Source: an uncultured Pelagibacteraceae bacterium (GTDB lineage: Bacteria; Pseudomonadota; Alphaproteobacteria; Pelagibacterales; Pelagibacteraceae). Taken from it: DNA of 64,000 bases. The notes under the pieces were generated by a model. That model did no database searches and was not told the DNA's origin. It saw only the letters and a program-made list of their open reading frames with translations. The position numbers and the translations under genes are program-made. Within the stretch, counting starts at the first letter, position 1, and every line of letters starts with the position of its first letter. This document shows positions 54,691 to 63,347 of this stretch, piece by piece. The DNA lies in the NCBI GenBank assembly GCA_902576815.1, contig CACGWQ010000002.1, positions 1-64,000 of the forward strand, written 5' to 3'.

Positions 54691-55464
54691 TTAGCCTCTA
54701 GCTCTTGCTCCACCTTGTGAAACTGCTGCTGACCAGATTACTAGACCAAAAGCAATTTTGTTGATGAAGTCTGCTAAGTTGTAAATCACGTTCAATGAGT
54801 TAGCATCTACTCCACCTACTAGGTAACCAAAAATGTAACCTAATGGGTAAATAGCCCAACCAATTGTTACGATCATTCTCATAGCACCCCATGCAGTTGC
54901 TAATGGCTTGTTTCCAGTTTTAGCTGCAATTTTTCCAGCTTCACCAGAGAATACTTCATATAAGATGTAGATCCATCCAGCCATACCAACTATGAAACCA
55001 AGCATAGCATTGATGTAACCTGCTTCTCCTAAGTATCCACCAATTAACATCACAAGCGAACCAATTAATAATCTCCAGAAGATTGCTCCTGGGATTTTCT
55101 TAACTGCTGCTAGAATTAAGTAAAACTCGATCATCTGTAATGGTACAGTGATTAACCAATCAATATATCTATATACTGTTGGAGAATCTCCAGTCATTAC
55201 CCATACATCTCTCATGTACATGTAGTGAATGAATGCAACACCAGTTACAAGACCAGCTACTGTTACTGAAGTTTTCCAGCCTGCTGCAACAGTATTTCTT
55301 TCCATGAAGAAGAATACTGTAGCTGCTGCCATACCCATTGCGATTACCCAAAAGGAAATCCCAACGAAGTCGTCAGAAGCTAACATAGCAGTTGCTGCGT
55401 TTGCTGCACCAGTAAGACCAAATAGAGCTACTGCTGCTAATGCAAACATTTTAAGTTTTTTCAT
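54691..55464 (-). CDS. Proteorhodopsin, blue-absorbing type
   Basis: The 257-aa protein has a signal peptide (1-23) and seven helices. Seen are proton acceptor Asp102 in RYIDW, Gln110 at the spectral-tuning site (GPR L/Q105; Gln gives blue), proton donor Glu113, His80 paired with Asp102, and retinal Lys236 in DFINKIAFG. It pumps protons in light. A strong ribosome site (GAGGGAG) precedes it, and a palindrome lies upstream. No retinal genes occur in the window. Confidence 0.98.
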   Translation of the reverse strand: MKKLKMFALAAVALFGLTGAANAATAMLASDDFVGISFWVIAMGMAAATVFFFMERNTVAAGWKTSVTVAGLVTGVAFIHYMYMRDVWVMTGDSPTVYRYIDWLITVPLQMIEFYLILAAVKKIPGAIFWRLLIGSLVMLIGGYLGEAGYINAMLGFIVGMAGWIYILYEVFSGEAGKIAAKTGNKPLATAWGAMRMIVTIGWAIYPLGYIFGYLVGGVDANSLNVIYNLADFINKIAFGLVIWSAAVSQGGARARG

Positions 55465-55492
55465 AAAAAACTCCCTCTCGTTAGTTTTTTTT

Positions 55493-55510
55493 TAGTTTAA
55501 ATTTAAACTA
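55493..55510. promoter_or_regulatory. 18-bp perfect palindrome upstream of proteorhodopsin
   Basis: TAGTTTAAATTTAAACTA is self-complementary over 18 bp, 29-46 nt before the rhodopsin start. A second inverted repeat (AAACC-ATAAA-GGTTT) lies just farther upstream. It could be an operator or a 5'-leader hairpin. The rest of the 215-nt gap holds no recognised gene. Confidence 0.5.
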
Positions 55511-55679
55511 CGGATAAACCATAAAGGTTTCTCCAAAGTTATGGGCTTAATATCAAATTAAATTAGTTTGTTGAAGACTTTTTGCCGCGTTATAAGTGTT
55601 GATTTTACTGACTTTTTAAAATTAAATACAACCTGTTGCATAAATTCAATGAAAAAAAGAGATCTAAAACCAAATCAAA

Positions 55680-57575
55680 ATGATCAACAATTATAAAGAA
55701 ATTTATGATGAATCTTTAAGTAATCCTGAGGAATTTTGGAGAAAAATTTCTGAAGATGTATTTTGGTTCAAAAAACCAACTAAAATTTTAAACAAAGACA
55801 ACCCACCATTCTATAAATGGTTTGAGGATGGTTTAACAAATACATGCTACAACGCTTTGGACCATCACATAGATCAAGGTAGAGGCAATAATACGGCTTT
55901 AATCTATGATAGTCCAATTACAGGTATTAAAGCAAAGTTCACTTTTAAAGAGTTAAAAGAAAAAGTCTCTAAATTTGCGGGAGCTCTAGATAAACAAGGG
56001 ATTAAAAAAGGAGATCGAGTAATAATTTATATGCCAATGATACCAGAAGCAGTAATGGCGATGCTTGCTTGTGGAAGAATTGGAGCAATTCACTCTGTAG
56101 TATTCGGTGGTTTTGCTTCAAATGAATTAGCTAGTAGAATTGATGATAGTAAAGCTAAAATTTTAATCACAGCATCATGTGGATTTGAACCCGGAAGAAC
56201 AGTAGAATATAGACCGCTTGTAGATGGAGCTTTAAAATTAGCAAAACACCAAGTTGAAAAAGTAATATTATTTCAAAGAAAAGATCACGAGGTAAAATTA
56301 AATAAACCTTTAGAAATAAGTTGGGATGAAGCATTATCTGGAGCAAATGATAAAGATTGCGTTGAGATGAATGCCAATGATTATGCTTATATACTTTACA
56401 CTTCAGGGACCACAGGTATTCCGAAAGGAATAGTAAGAGATATAGGTGGTCACATAGTTGCCCTTAAATGGACAATGAAAAATATTTATAACATTGATCA
56501 AGACGACGTTTGGTGGTCAGCAAGTGATATTGGTTGGATTGTAGGACATTCCTATATTGTCTATGCTCCATTATTCAAAGGTTGTGCAACCCTTTTATTT
56601 GAGGGTAAACCTGTGGGTACTCCCGATGCTGGAGTATTTTGGAGAATAATATCAGAATATAAAATTAAGTCTTTATTCACAGCTCCAACTGCATTTAGAG
56701 CAATTAAAAAAGAAGATCCAGAAGGTAAATTTTTTTCCAAATACGACTTGAGTTCATTTGAGTCATTATTTTTAGCAGGTGAAAGAGCAGATCCAGATAC
56801 TATTAAATGGGCTGAGAATTTACTTAAAGTTCCTGTAATTGATCATTGGTGGCAAACTGAAACAAGTTGGGCGATAAGTTCAAATTGTACTGGAATTGAA
56901 ATGCAACAAACTAAGTATGGATCAGCTTGTAAAGCAGTTCCAGGTTATGATGTAAAAATAATTAAACCTGATCAAACAATAGCAAAAGCAAATGAGATGG
57001 GAGATATTGTTGTTAAACTTCCACTTCCTCCTGGAACTTTCCCAACTTTATGGAATGCAGACAAAAGATATAAAGAGAACTATATGTCAAATTATAATGG
57101 TTACTATCAAACTTATGATGCAGGACATATCGATGATGATGGATATATTTGGATTATGTCTAGAACAGATGACATTATAAATGTTGCAGGTCATAGACTT
57201 TCAACTGGTGCAATTGAAGAAGTTTTATCAGAACATCAATCTGTTGCTGAATGTGCAGTAATTGGAATAAAAGATCAACTTAAAGGACAATTGCCAATTG
57301 GTTTAATTGCTCTAAAAGCAGGAGTTTCAAAGGATAATGAGACTATTTCAAAAGAGTGTGTGCAGATGGTTAGAGATAAAGTCGGGCCTGTTGCAGCTTT
57401 TAAAATAGCAATTGTTGTTAAAAGATTACCAAAAACTAGATCTGGAAAAGTTTTAAGAGGAACAATTAGAAAAATTGCTGACAAAGAAGAATATAAAATG
57501 CCCGCAACAATTGATGATCCTGCAATTCTTGATGAGATAAAAGAAGACTTAATTAGTAGCAATATTTTAAAATAA
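55680..57575 (+). CDS. prpE: Propionyl-CoA synthetase (acetyl-CoA synthetase family)
   Basis: The 631-aa AMP-forming ligase has YTSGTTGIPKGIVRDIGG, the ATP loop with the VRD variant of PrpE, DHWWQTETSW and RTDDIINVAGHRLSTGAIEE, plus the C-terminal acetylatable Lys in TRSGKVLRG. It activates propionate (and perhaps acetate) to the CoA ester. It overlaps the SMR gene by 1 nt. Confidence 0.9.
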   Translation: MINNYKEIYDESLSNPEEFWRKISEDVFWFKKPTKILNKDNPPFYKWFEDGLTNTCYNALDHHIDQGRGNNTALIYDSPITGIKAKFTFKELKEKVSKFAGALDKQGIKKGDRVIIYMPMIPEAVMAMLACGRIGAIHSVVFGGFASNELASRIDDSKAKILITASCGFEPGRTVEYRPLVDGALKLAKHQVEKVILFQRKDHEVKLNKPLEISWDEALSGANDKDCVEMNANDYAYILYTSGTTGIPKGIVRDIGGHIVALKWTMKNIYNIDQDDVWWSASDIGWIVGHSYIVYAPLFKGCATLLFEGKPVGTPDAGVFWRIISEYKIKSLFTAPTAFRAIKKEDPEGKFFSKYDLSSFESLFLAGERADPDTIKWAENLLKVPVIDHWWQTETSWAISSNCTGIEMQQTKYGSACKAVPGYDVKIIKPDQTIAKANEMGDIVVKLPLPPGTFPTLWNADKRYKENYMSNYNGYYQTYDAGHIDDDGYIWIMSRTDDIINVAGHRLSTGAIEEVLSEHQSVAECAVIGIKDQLKGQLPIGLIALKAGVSKDNETISKECVQMVRDKVGPVAAFKIAIVVKRLPKTRSGKVLRGTIRKIADKEEYKMPATIDDPAILDEIKEDLISSNILK

Positions 57576-57907
57576 TGCTTAAGACATATCTTTTTTTAGT
57601 AGGAGCAATTATTTGTGAAGTTTGTGGAACAATGCTTCTTCCTGTTACACAAAACTTCACGAAAGTAACACCAACAGTATTTTTAGCAGTATTTTATTTA
57701 TCTGCTTTTTATTTACTTACGTTTGTTGTTGATAAACTACCTATTGCAATTGTTTATGGAACATGGAGCGGACTTGGTATTTTTACTATTGCGATATTGG
57801 GTTACGTATTTTTTAAACAATCCTTAAGTTGGCAAGCTTTATTGGGCATGTTTCTTATTGTTGTTGGAGTAACACTTGTAAATATATATTCAAGTAAAGC
57901 TATATAA
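57575..57907 (+). CDS. SMR-family small membrane transporter
   Basis: The 110-aa protein has four helices and the conserved Glu15 in AIICEVCGT. The later GTWSGLGIFTIA matches the EmrE AVWSGLG. It would export cationic compounds by proton exchange as a dimer. It is coupled to prpE. Confidence 0.85.
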   Translation: MLKTYLFLVGAIICEVCGTMLLPVTQNFTKVTPTVFLAVFYLSAFYLLTFVVDKLPIAIVYGTWSGLGIFTIAILGYVFFKQSLSWQALLGMFLIVVGVTLVNIYSSKAI

Positions 57908-57908
57908 A

Positions 57909-59219
57909 TTAATTAAAAAGAATTGGTTTGCCGGATGGATCTCCCAAAATTTCATCTTCTTTCATTTTAATATCACCACTAATAATTGTGTAAACTGGCG
58001 AGCCTTTAAACTTATAACCATCAAATGGACTCCATCCACACTTACTGTGAATATTTTCATTTCTGATTTCAATAGTTCTATTCATATCTATTATTGTAAA
58101 ATCAGCATCATAATCTTTTTTGATAAAACCTTTATTTTTAATACCAAATACAGAAACAGGGTTTTCACAAAGAAGTTTAATTAGCTGATCTAACGTAAGT
58201 TTTTTGTCATTCACGTGATTTAGCATAACCGGTAATAATGTTTGTACACCTGGCATACCAGATGGCGACTGAGGATATTCTTTTAATTTATTTTCTTTTA
58301 AATGAGGTGCATGGTCTGAACCTATAGTATCATTATAATTATTTCTAATAGCATACCACAGTCTGTCATAATGAGACTTGTCTCTTAAAGGAGGGTTCAT
58401 CTGAGCGAAAGTACCAAGTTTGTCATAACAATCTGGTGCATATATTGTTAAATGTTGAGGGGTAATTTCAAAAGTTATGTTTCCTTTATTTTGAGACAAG
58501 AAATCTACTTCTTTTTTTGTTGTCACGTGTAATATATGCGCTTTTTTATTAAGTCTTTTTGCAATCCTAACAATCCTTCTTGTAGATGACATCGCACATT
58601 CTTCATTCCTCCATACAGGATGAGTATGAACATTGCCTTTTTCAATTAATTTTTTTCTCAAGTTAATTATTTCTTCATCTTCAGAATGAACTGCAACTAT
58701 TTTTGAAGTATTCTGAAAGACTTTTTCAATATCTTCTTCTTTATCAACCAAAAGATTTCCAGTTGATGATCCAGCAAAAAGTTTTACGCCACAACAACCA
58801 TCTAAGCCTTTAAGATTTGCCAAATCAGAGGCATTATCTGGAGTTGCTCCAAAATAAAATGCGTAGTTTGAATACATCCTATTTTTTGCAAGATTTAACT
58901 TATTATTAAATTCTTTTATATTTGCAGTGGGCGGATTTGTATTTGGCATCTCAAAAACACTCGTAATACCTCCAGCAATAGCTGCTTTACTTCCAGTATG
59001 TAAATCCTCCGCATTAGTTGATCCCGGCTCACGGAAATGAACTTGAGTATCCATGCAACCAGGTAAAACTAGTAAATTGCTTGCATCAATAGTTTCTTTG
59101 CTTAGTTCATTATTTAAATTGCCAATTATTGAGATTTTTCCATTCTGAACACCAATATTAGTCTTAATAATTTTTCCATCGATATAACACCCTCCATTTT
59201 TTATAATAAGATCTAACAT
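57909..59219 (-). CDS. pyrC: Dihydroorotase
   Basis: The 436-aa amidohydrolase has MDTQVHFREPGSTNAED (zinc His), GGITSVFEMPNTNPPT, ILHVTT and GSDHAPHLKENK. It is of the longer class I-like type and makes dihydroorotate for pyrimidine synthesis. Allantoinase is a close relative, but SAR11 genomes usually keep dihydroorotase. It is convergent with the SMR gene. Confidence 0.85.
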   Translation of the reverse strand: MLDLIIKNGGCYIDGKIIKTNIGVQNGKISIIGNLNNELSKETIDASNLLVLPGCMDTQVHFREPGSTNAEDLHTGSKAAIAGGITSVFEMPNTNPPTANIKEFNNKLNLAKNRMYSNYAFYFGATPDNASDLANLKGLDGCCGVKLFAGSSTGNLLVDKEEDIEKVFQNTSKIVAVHSEDEEIINLRKKLIEKGNVHTHPVWRNEECAMSSTRRIVRIAKRLNKKAHILHVTTKKEVDFLSQNKGNITFEITPQHLTIYAPDCYDKLGTFAQMNPPLRDKSHYDRLWYAIRNNYNDTIGSDHAPHLKENKLKEYPQSPSGMPGVQTLLPVMLNHVNDKKLTLDQLIKLLCENPVSVFGIKNKGFIKKDYDADFTIIDMNRTIEIRNENIHSKCGWSPFDGYKFKGSPVYTIISGDIKMKEDEILGDPSGKPILFN

Positions 59220-59262
59220 TTTATGAAATCGTTATTATATTATTATCTATAACCAATCAATC

Positions 59263-60153
59263 ATGAAAAAAAATAATGTTTATATCTTAGAGGACAGAGG
59301 ACTTTTGTATGTTTCTGGTGAAGACTGTAAAGAATTTCTACAAAATATAGTCACAAATAATATTAACAAAGTAGATGAAAAAAATTCATGTTATTCTGCC
59401 TTACTCACTCCACAGGGAAAATATTTGTATGATTTCAATATTCTAAAACATAAGTCTGGATATTTTTTAGATTGTGAGAGAAAAAATATCGATAATTTAT
59501 TTAATCAATTAAACTTATACAAGCTAAGATCAAAAGTTGAAATTTTAAATTTAAGTAATGAATTTGTAATTGCAGTTATTAGTAAAGAAAAATTTTTGGA
59601 TATGGAAAACTCAAGTTCTAACCTTGGTTGTACGATTAAATTTAGAGAGGATAGTATTTTTTTAGATCCTAGAAATGTAGAACTTGGGGCAAGAATAGTA
59701 ACTAATTTAGAAAAATTATATTTATCATTAAAAAAACTTGGGCTTCAAAGTGCAAATAAGAAAGAATATTACAAATTTAGTCATGAAATTGGAATTCCAC
59801 AAAATAATACTGAAAAACTTCAAAATAAAATTTTTGGCATTGAGTGTAACTTTGATGAATTAAATGCAATAGATTTTAAAAAAGGTTGTTACGTAGGACA
59901 AGAAAATACTGCAAGAATAAAATTAAAAGATAAATTAAACAAACGTCTTCTACCAATTGAAGTAATAGAAGGTAATTTAGAAAATGAAATTATATCGTTT
60001 GAGAATGATGAAATAGGAAAAGTATTAATAAACGGTAATTATCCTTATGCTCTTGTCAAAGTTAAGAATGAAAAATTCGATTTTGACAAAACTTTTAATT
60101 GTGGTTCAGCTAAAGTTAAAATCAAGAAACCTGATTGGCTACAAATTACTTAA
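59263..60153 (+). CDS. ygfZ: YgfZ/GcvT-like folate-binding protein
   Basis: The 296-aa protein has the family signature KKGCYVGQENTARIKLK near the C-terminal third and an N-terminal LLYVSGEDCKEFLQNIVTNN. YgfZ (COG0354) supports repair and assembly of certain Fe-S enzymes with folate. The Cys of KGCYVGQE is the redox-active one. Confidence 0.9.
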   Translation: MKKNNVYILEDRGLLYVSGEDCKEFLQNIVTNNINKVDEKNSCYSALLTPQGKYLYDFNILKHKSGYFLDCERKNIDNLFNQLNLYKLRSKVEILNLSNEFVIAVISKEKFLDMENSSSNLGCTIKFREDSIFLDPRNVELGARIVTNLEKLYLSLKKLGLQSANKKEYYKFSHEIGIPQNNTEKLQNKIFGIECNFDELNAIDFKKGCYVGQENTARIKLKDKLNKRLLPIEVIEGNLENEIISFENDEIGKVLINGNYPYALVKVKNEKFDFDKTFNCGSAKVKIKKPDWLQIT

Positions 60154-60517
60154 TAAATTTAGATAAATCTGGTTTAAAATAGTTTGGACCTTTCATAACT
60201 TTACCCTGATCATTATAAATAGGTTTTCCATCATTTCCTAACTTACTCATATTAGAATTTTGAACTTCTTCAAAACAAGCATCTAAATTAATACCAAAAG
60301 CATGCCCAGCACCATAAGTAACATATAATATATCAGTTAATGCATCTGCAACCTCTAAAAGATCATTATTGTCTAATGCTTGTTTAAATTCATCTAATTC
60401 TTCTTTAATTAAATTGTACCTAAGTATATTAATTTTATCAGAACTGAAAGATGGTCTGGATTTAACTTCTTGCCCAAAAGTCTCCATAAAATTTTTTACT
60501 TTTTGAAAATTTGTCAT
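60146..60517 (-). CDS. MazG-like nucleotide pyrophosphohydrolase
   Basis: The 123-aa protein has the all-alpha MazG/HisE pattern: LIKEELDEFKQAL and EVADALTDILYVTYGAG, with Glu and Asp magnesium ligands. It would hydrolyse abnormal NTPs or similar substrates. It is convergent with ygfZ, overlapping by 8 nt. Confidence 0.82.
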   Translation of the reverse strand: MTNFQKVKNFMETFGQEVKSRPSFSSDKINILRYNLIKEELDEFKQALDNNDLLEVADALTDILYVTYGAGHAFGINLDACFEEVQNSNMSKLGNDGKPIYNDQGKVMKGPNYFKPDLSKFIK

Positions 60518-60553
60518 TTTACTCCTGTAAGATTAATAAAAATAGTATATAAA

Positions 60554-60577
60554 TTATTTGATTATTTATTCAAATAA
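60554..60577 (+). promoter_or_regulatory. AT-only 8-bp hairpin ending at the fumC start
   Basis: TTATTTGA and TCAAATAA pair around an 8-nt loop, ending directly before the fumC ATG. It could hide the start codon but is weak because it is AT-only. Confidence 0.3.
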
Positions 60578-61966
60578 ATGAAAACAAGAAAAGAATTTGA
60601 TAGCATTGGTGGTATAGAAGTACCTAACAATAAATATTGGGGTGCTTCTACTCAAAGATCAAAGAAATTTTTTAATATTGGTAAAATACATGTTCCATCT
60701 TCAATAATAAGATCTATTGCAATTATAAAGAGAAGTGCTGCGATAGTTCATAAAAGAGACAAATCGATTTCACATAAAATATCTAGTGCTATAATTAAAG
60801 CTTCAAATGAAGTCATTACTGGCAAAATGGAGGAAAATTTTCCTTTAAAAGTTTGGCAAACTGGTTCTGGAACACAAACAAATATGAATGTAAACGAAGT
60901 TATTGCAAATAGAGCTATCGAGATTTTAAAGGGGAAAAAGGGATCAAAAAAACCAGTGCATCCTAATGATCATGTTAATAAATCTCAATCTACAAACGAT
61001 GTATTTCCTACAGCAATGCATATCTCCGTTGCAACAGAAACCATTAATAAACTTATACCCAGTTTAAAATTATTAGAATTTGCTTTAAATAAAAAAAGCA
61101 AAGAATTTTCTAAAATAGTAAAAATTGGTAGAACTCATCTTCAAGATGCTACACCCCTGTCTCTTGGACAAGAATTTTCTGGATATCACGAGCAAATAAA
61201 GAAAAGCATTGATAGAATAAAGTATTGTTTAAATGATATATATTATTTAGCACAGGGAGGAACTGCCGTTGGAACAGGGATAAATTCAAAAAAAAACTTT
61301 GACAAAAAAATTGTTAGTGAAATAAGAAAATTTTGTAAAATAAAATTCAGGCCTGCACCAAATAAATTTTCTGAATTAGCAGCACACGATGCAATAGTAA
61401 ATTTTTCAGGATCTTTAAATTCATGTGCGGTTGCTTTAATGAAAATTTCAAATGATATTAGATTTTTAGGTTCTGGACCAAGAGCTGGTTATGGAGAACT
61501 TTTATTGCCAGAGAATGAACCAGGTTCATCAATAATGCCAGGTAAAGTTAATCCCACTCAATGTGAGGCTGTAACTATGGTGTGTGCAAAGGTAATTGGA
61601 AATCATACTGGTATAACTGTTGCTGGGAGTCATGGACATTTTGAATTAAATGTTTTTAAACCTTTAATTGCTTATAATATTTTGCAATCTATCGATATTT
61701 TATCTGATAGTGTAAGAAATTTCAGTATATATTGTGTAAAAGGAATAAGAGCTAATAAGAAAAAAATTCAAGAACACCTTGATAACTCATTAATGCTTGT
61801 TACAGCTTTAGCACCTAGGATAGGATATGATAATGCTGCAAAGATTGCGAAAAAAGCATTAAAAAATAATACTAAATTGAAAAGAGAAGCCATAAAATCT
61901 GGTTTGATTGATGAGAAAAATTATAATTTACTAGTTAACCCTATAAAAATGATAAAGCCAAATTAA
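60578..61966 (+). CDS. fumC: Fumarate hydratase, class II
   Basis: The 462-aa enzyme has TGSGTQTNMNVNEVIANRA, GRTHLQDATPLSLGQEF and GSSIMPGKVNPTQCEA, the class II fumarase signature. Tetrameric and iron-free, it interconverts fumarate and malate. It overlaps the AsmA-like gene convergently by 4 nt. Confidence 0.96.
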   Translation: MKTRKEFDSIGGIEVPNNKYWGASTQRSKKFFNIGKIHVPSSIIRSIAIIKRSAAIVHKRDKSISHKISSAIIKASNEVITGKMEENFPLKVWQTGSGTQTNMNVNEVIANRAIEILKGKKGSKKPVHPNDHVNKSQSTNDVFPTAMHISVATETINKLIPSLKLLEFALNKKSKEFSKIVKIGRTHLQDATPLSLGQEFSGYHEQIKKSIDRIKYCLNDIYYLAQGGTAVGTGINSKKNFDKKIVSEIRKFCKIKFRPAPNKFSELAAHDAIVNFSGSLNSCAVALMKISNDIRFLGSGPRAGYGELLLPENEPGSSIMPGKVNPTQCEAVTMVCAKVIGNHTGITVAGSHGHFELNVFKPLIAYNILQSIDILSDSVRNFSIYCVKGIRANKKKIQEHLDNSLMLVTALAPRIGYDNAAKIAKKALKNNTKLKREAIKSGLIDEKNYNLLVNPIKMIKPN

Positions 61967-63315
61967 TCGACTACTTTTCTAATGTGTGCTCTTAGATTTT
62001 GAATATTTTTTACATTAAATTTTTGATTTGATTTCTCTTTGCTGTTTATATTATTAATTTTGATATTAGAAATAGTAAATTCAGTTGATCCAATGTCTTT
62101 CTCTGCATCAAAATTTATCTGTTCTATTTTTTTTGCTTTTTTTGATCCTATTTGAAAAATTTTTGCAAATTCGATATGATCTTTTATTATAAGTTTATTT
62201 TTTGAGGAAAATTTATACTCACTTTGCTTTTCATTAAAATTTATATTGGTAGTTAATTCTCCAATTTTACCTAAACTAAATTTTAAATTATTTAAATAAA
62301 TTTTTTTTTCATCTATTTTTAAATTAATCTCTCCATTTTTAATTTCTTTAAATTTTATTTTAAAAACACCACTTATATTTCCTAAATAGTTTTCATTATA
62401 ATGAAATAAATTTAATAATAAGTTATCAATGATGTTATCTAATTTTATGTTTTTAATACTTATTGATCCATCAAAATAAAATGGGCTAAGCCTAATATCA
62501 CTATCAATTTTAAAATTAATATCGTTTTTTTTTGGAGAAGATATCTCAACTTTATCTTTATTAACTATAAAATTATATTCTAATTTATTATTTGCATAAT
62601 CTATATAAGAATAACCTTTGAAATTTTTAGAATTTTCAAATTTAATGATATTTCTTATAGTAATATTAGGATTATATAAATTTATAAAATGATTACTTTG
62701 ATTTGGTGTTTTATAATTTCTCTCCCAGTCAGATTTAAATTTTATCCCAAAAGCTTCACCTATTATTAGTAAATTTTTATTTTTTGTTTTATTGTTTATT
62801 TTGTATGAAACTTTGTCTATTGGAGATATTAAAATTGCATCATCATTTTTATTTCTGATAAAGATTTTACAATTAACTAAATATATTGGTTTGTTAATTT
62901 TTTTATATAAATGATCTCTCAAATTTATAATATCTAACAATTTAAATTCTAAATTTGTCTCTATAATTTCAGTGGATATAAAATTTTCAAATGATCTTAA
63001 ATAAATATCTCTTAAAGATATAAATATTTTTAAATTAGATGTCTTTATAAAACTATTATTTTTTCCATTTTTAGATAAATCTAAAAAGGCATTTTCTAGT
63101 AATAAGTGTGGTCTAGGAAAAGGCTTGTAGGAGATTTTTCCTGATGTATTAAGATAAAATTTAAAATTTTTATAAAAACTTTTCTCTATTTTTACAACAT
63201 CACTTTTATAATTGAATAAAACTGGTAAAGATAAAATAGCAAATGATGAAAAAAATATTACAAGCGCAACCAAGATTAATGAAAAAGTTATTTTGTTTTG
63301 TTTAATTTTATTCAT
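61963..63315 (-). CDS. AsmA-like membrane-anchored protein
   Basis: The 450-aa protein has one N-terminal membrane helix (about 11-32) and a long beta-rich domain with the opening GKISYKPFPRPHLLLENA, as in AsmA family proteins of outer-membrane lipid transport. It would sit in the periplasm attached to the inner membrane. It is divergent from the uvrD-type gene (32 nt). Confidence 0.7.
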   Translation of the reverse strand: MNKIKQNKITFSLILVALVIFFSSFAILSLPVLFNYKSDVVKIEKSFYKNFKFYLNTSGKISYKPFPRPHLLLENAFLDLSKNGKNNSFIKTSNLKIFISLRDIYLRSFENFISTEIIETNLEFKLLDIINLRDHLYKKINKPIYLVNCKIFIRNKNDDAILISPIDKVSYKINNKTKNKNLLIIGEAFGIKFKSDWERNYKTPNQSNHFINLYNPNITIRNIIKFENSKNFKGYSYIDYANNKLEYNFIVNKDKVEISSPKKNDINFKIDSDIRLSPFYFDGSISIKNIKLDNIIDNLLLNLFHYNENYLGNISGVFKIKFKEIKNGEINLKIDEKKIYLNNLKFSLGKIGELTTNINFNEKQSEYKFSSKNKLIIKDHIEFAKIFQIGSKKAKKIEQINFDAEKDIGSTEFTISNIKINNINSKEKSNQKFNVKNIQNLRAHIRKVVD

Positions 63316-63347
63316 TAGAGCTCATAAAGTTTATACAATAATAATAA

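Noticed and set aside
55649..55696. 15-codon ORF before prpE
   Set aside because: It is very short, overlaps the prpE start and has no ribosome site or recognisable sequence.
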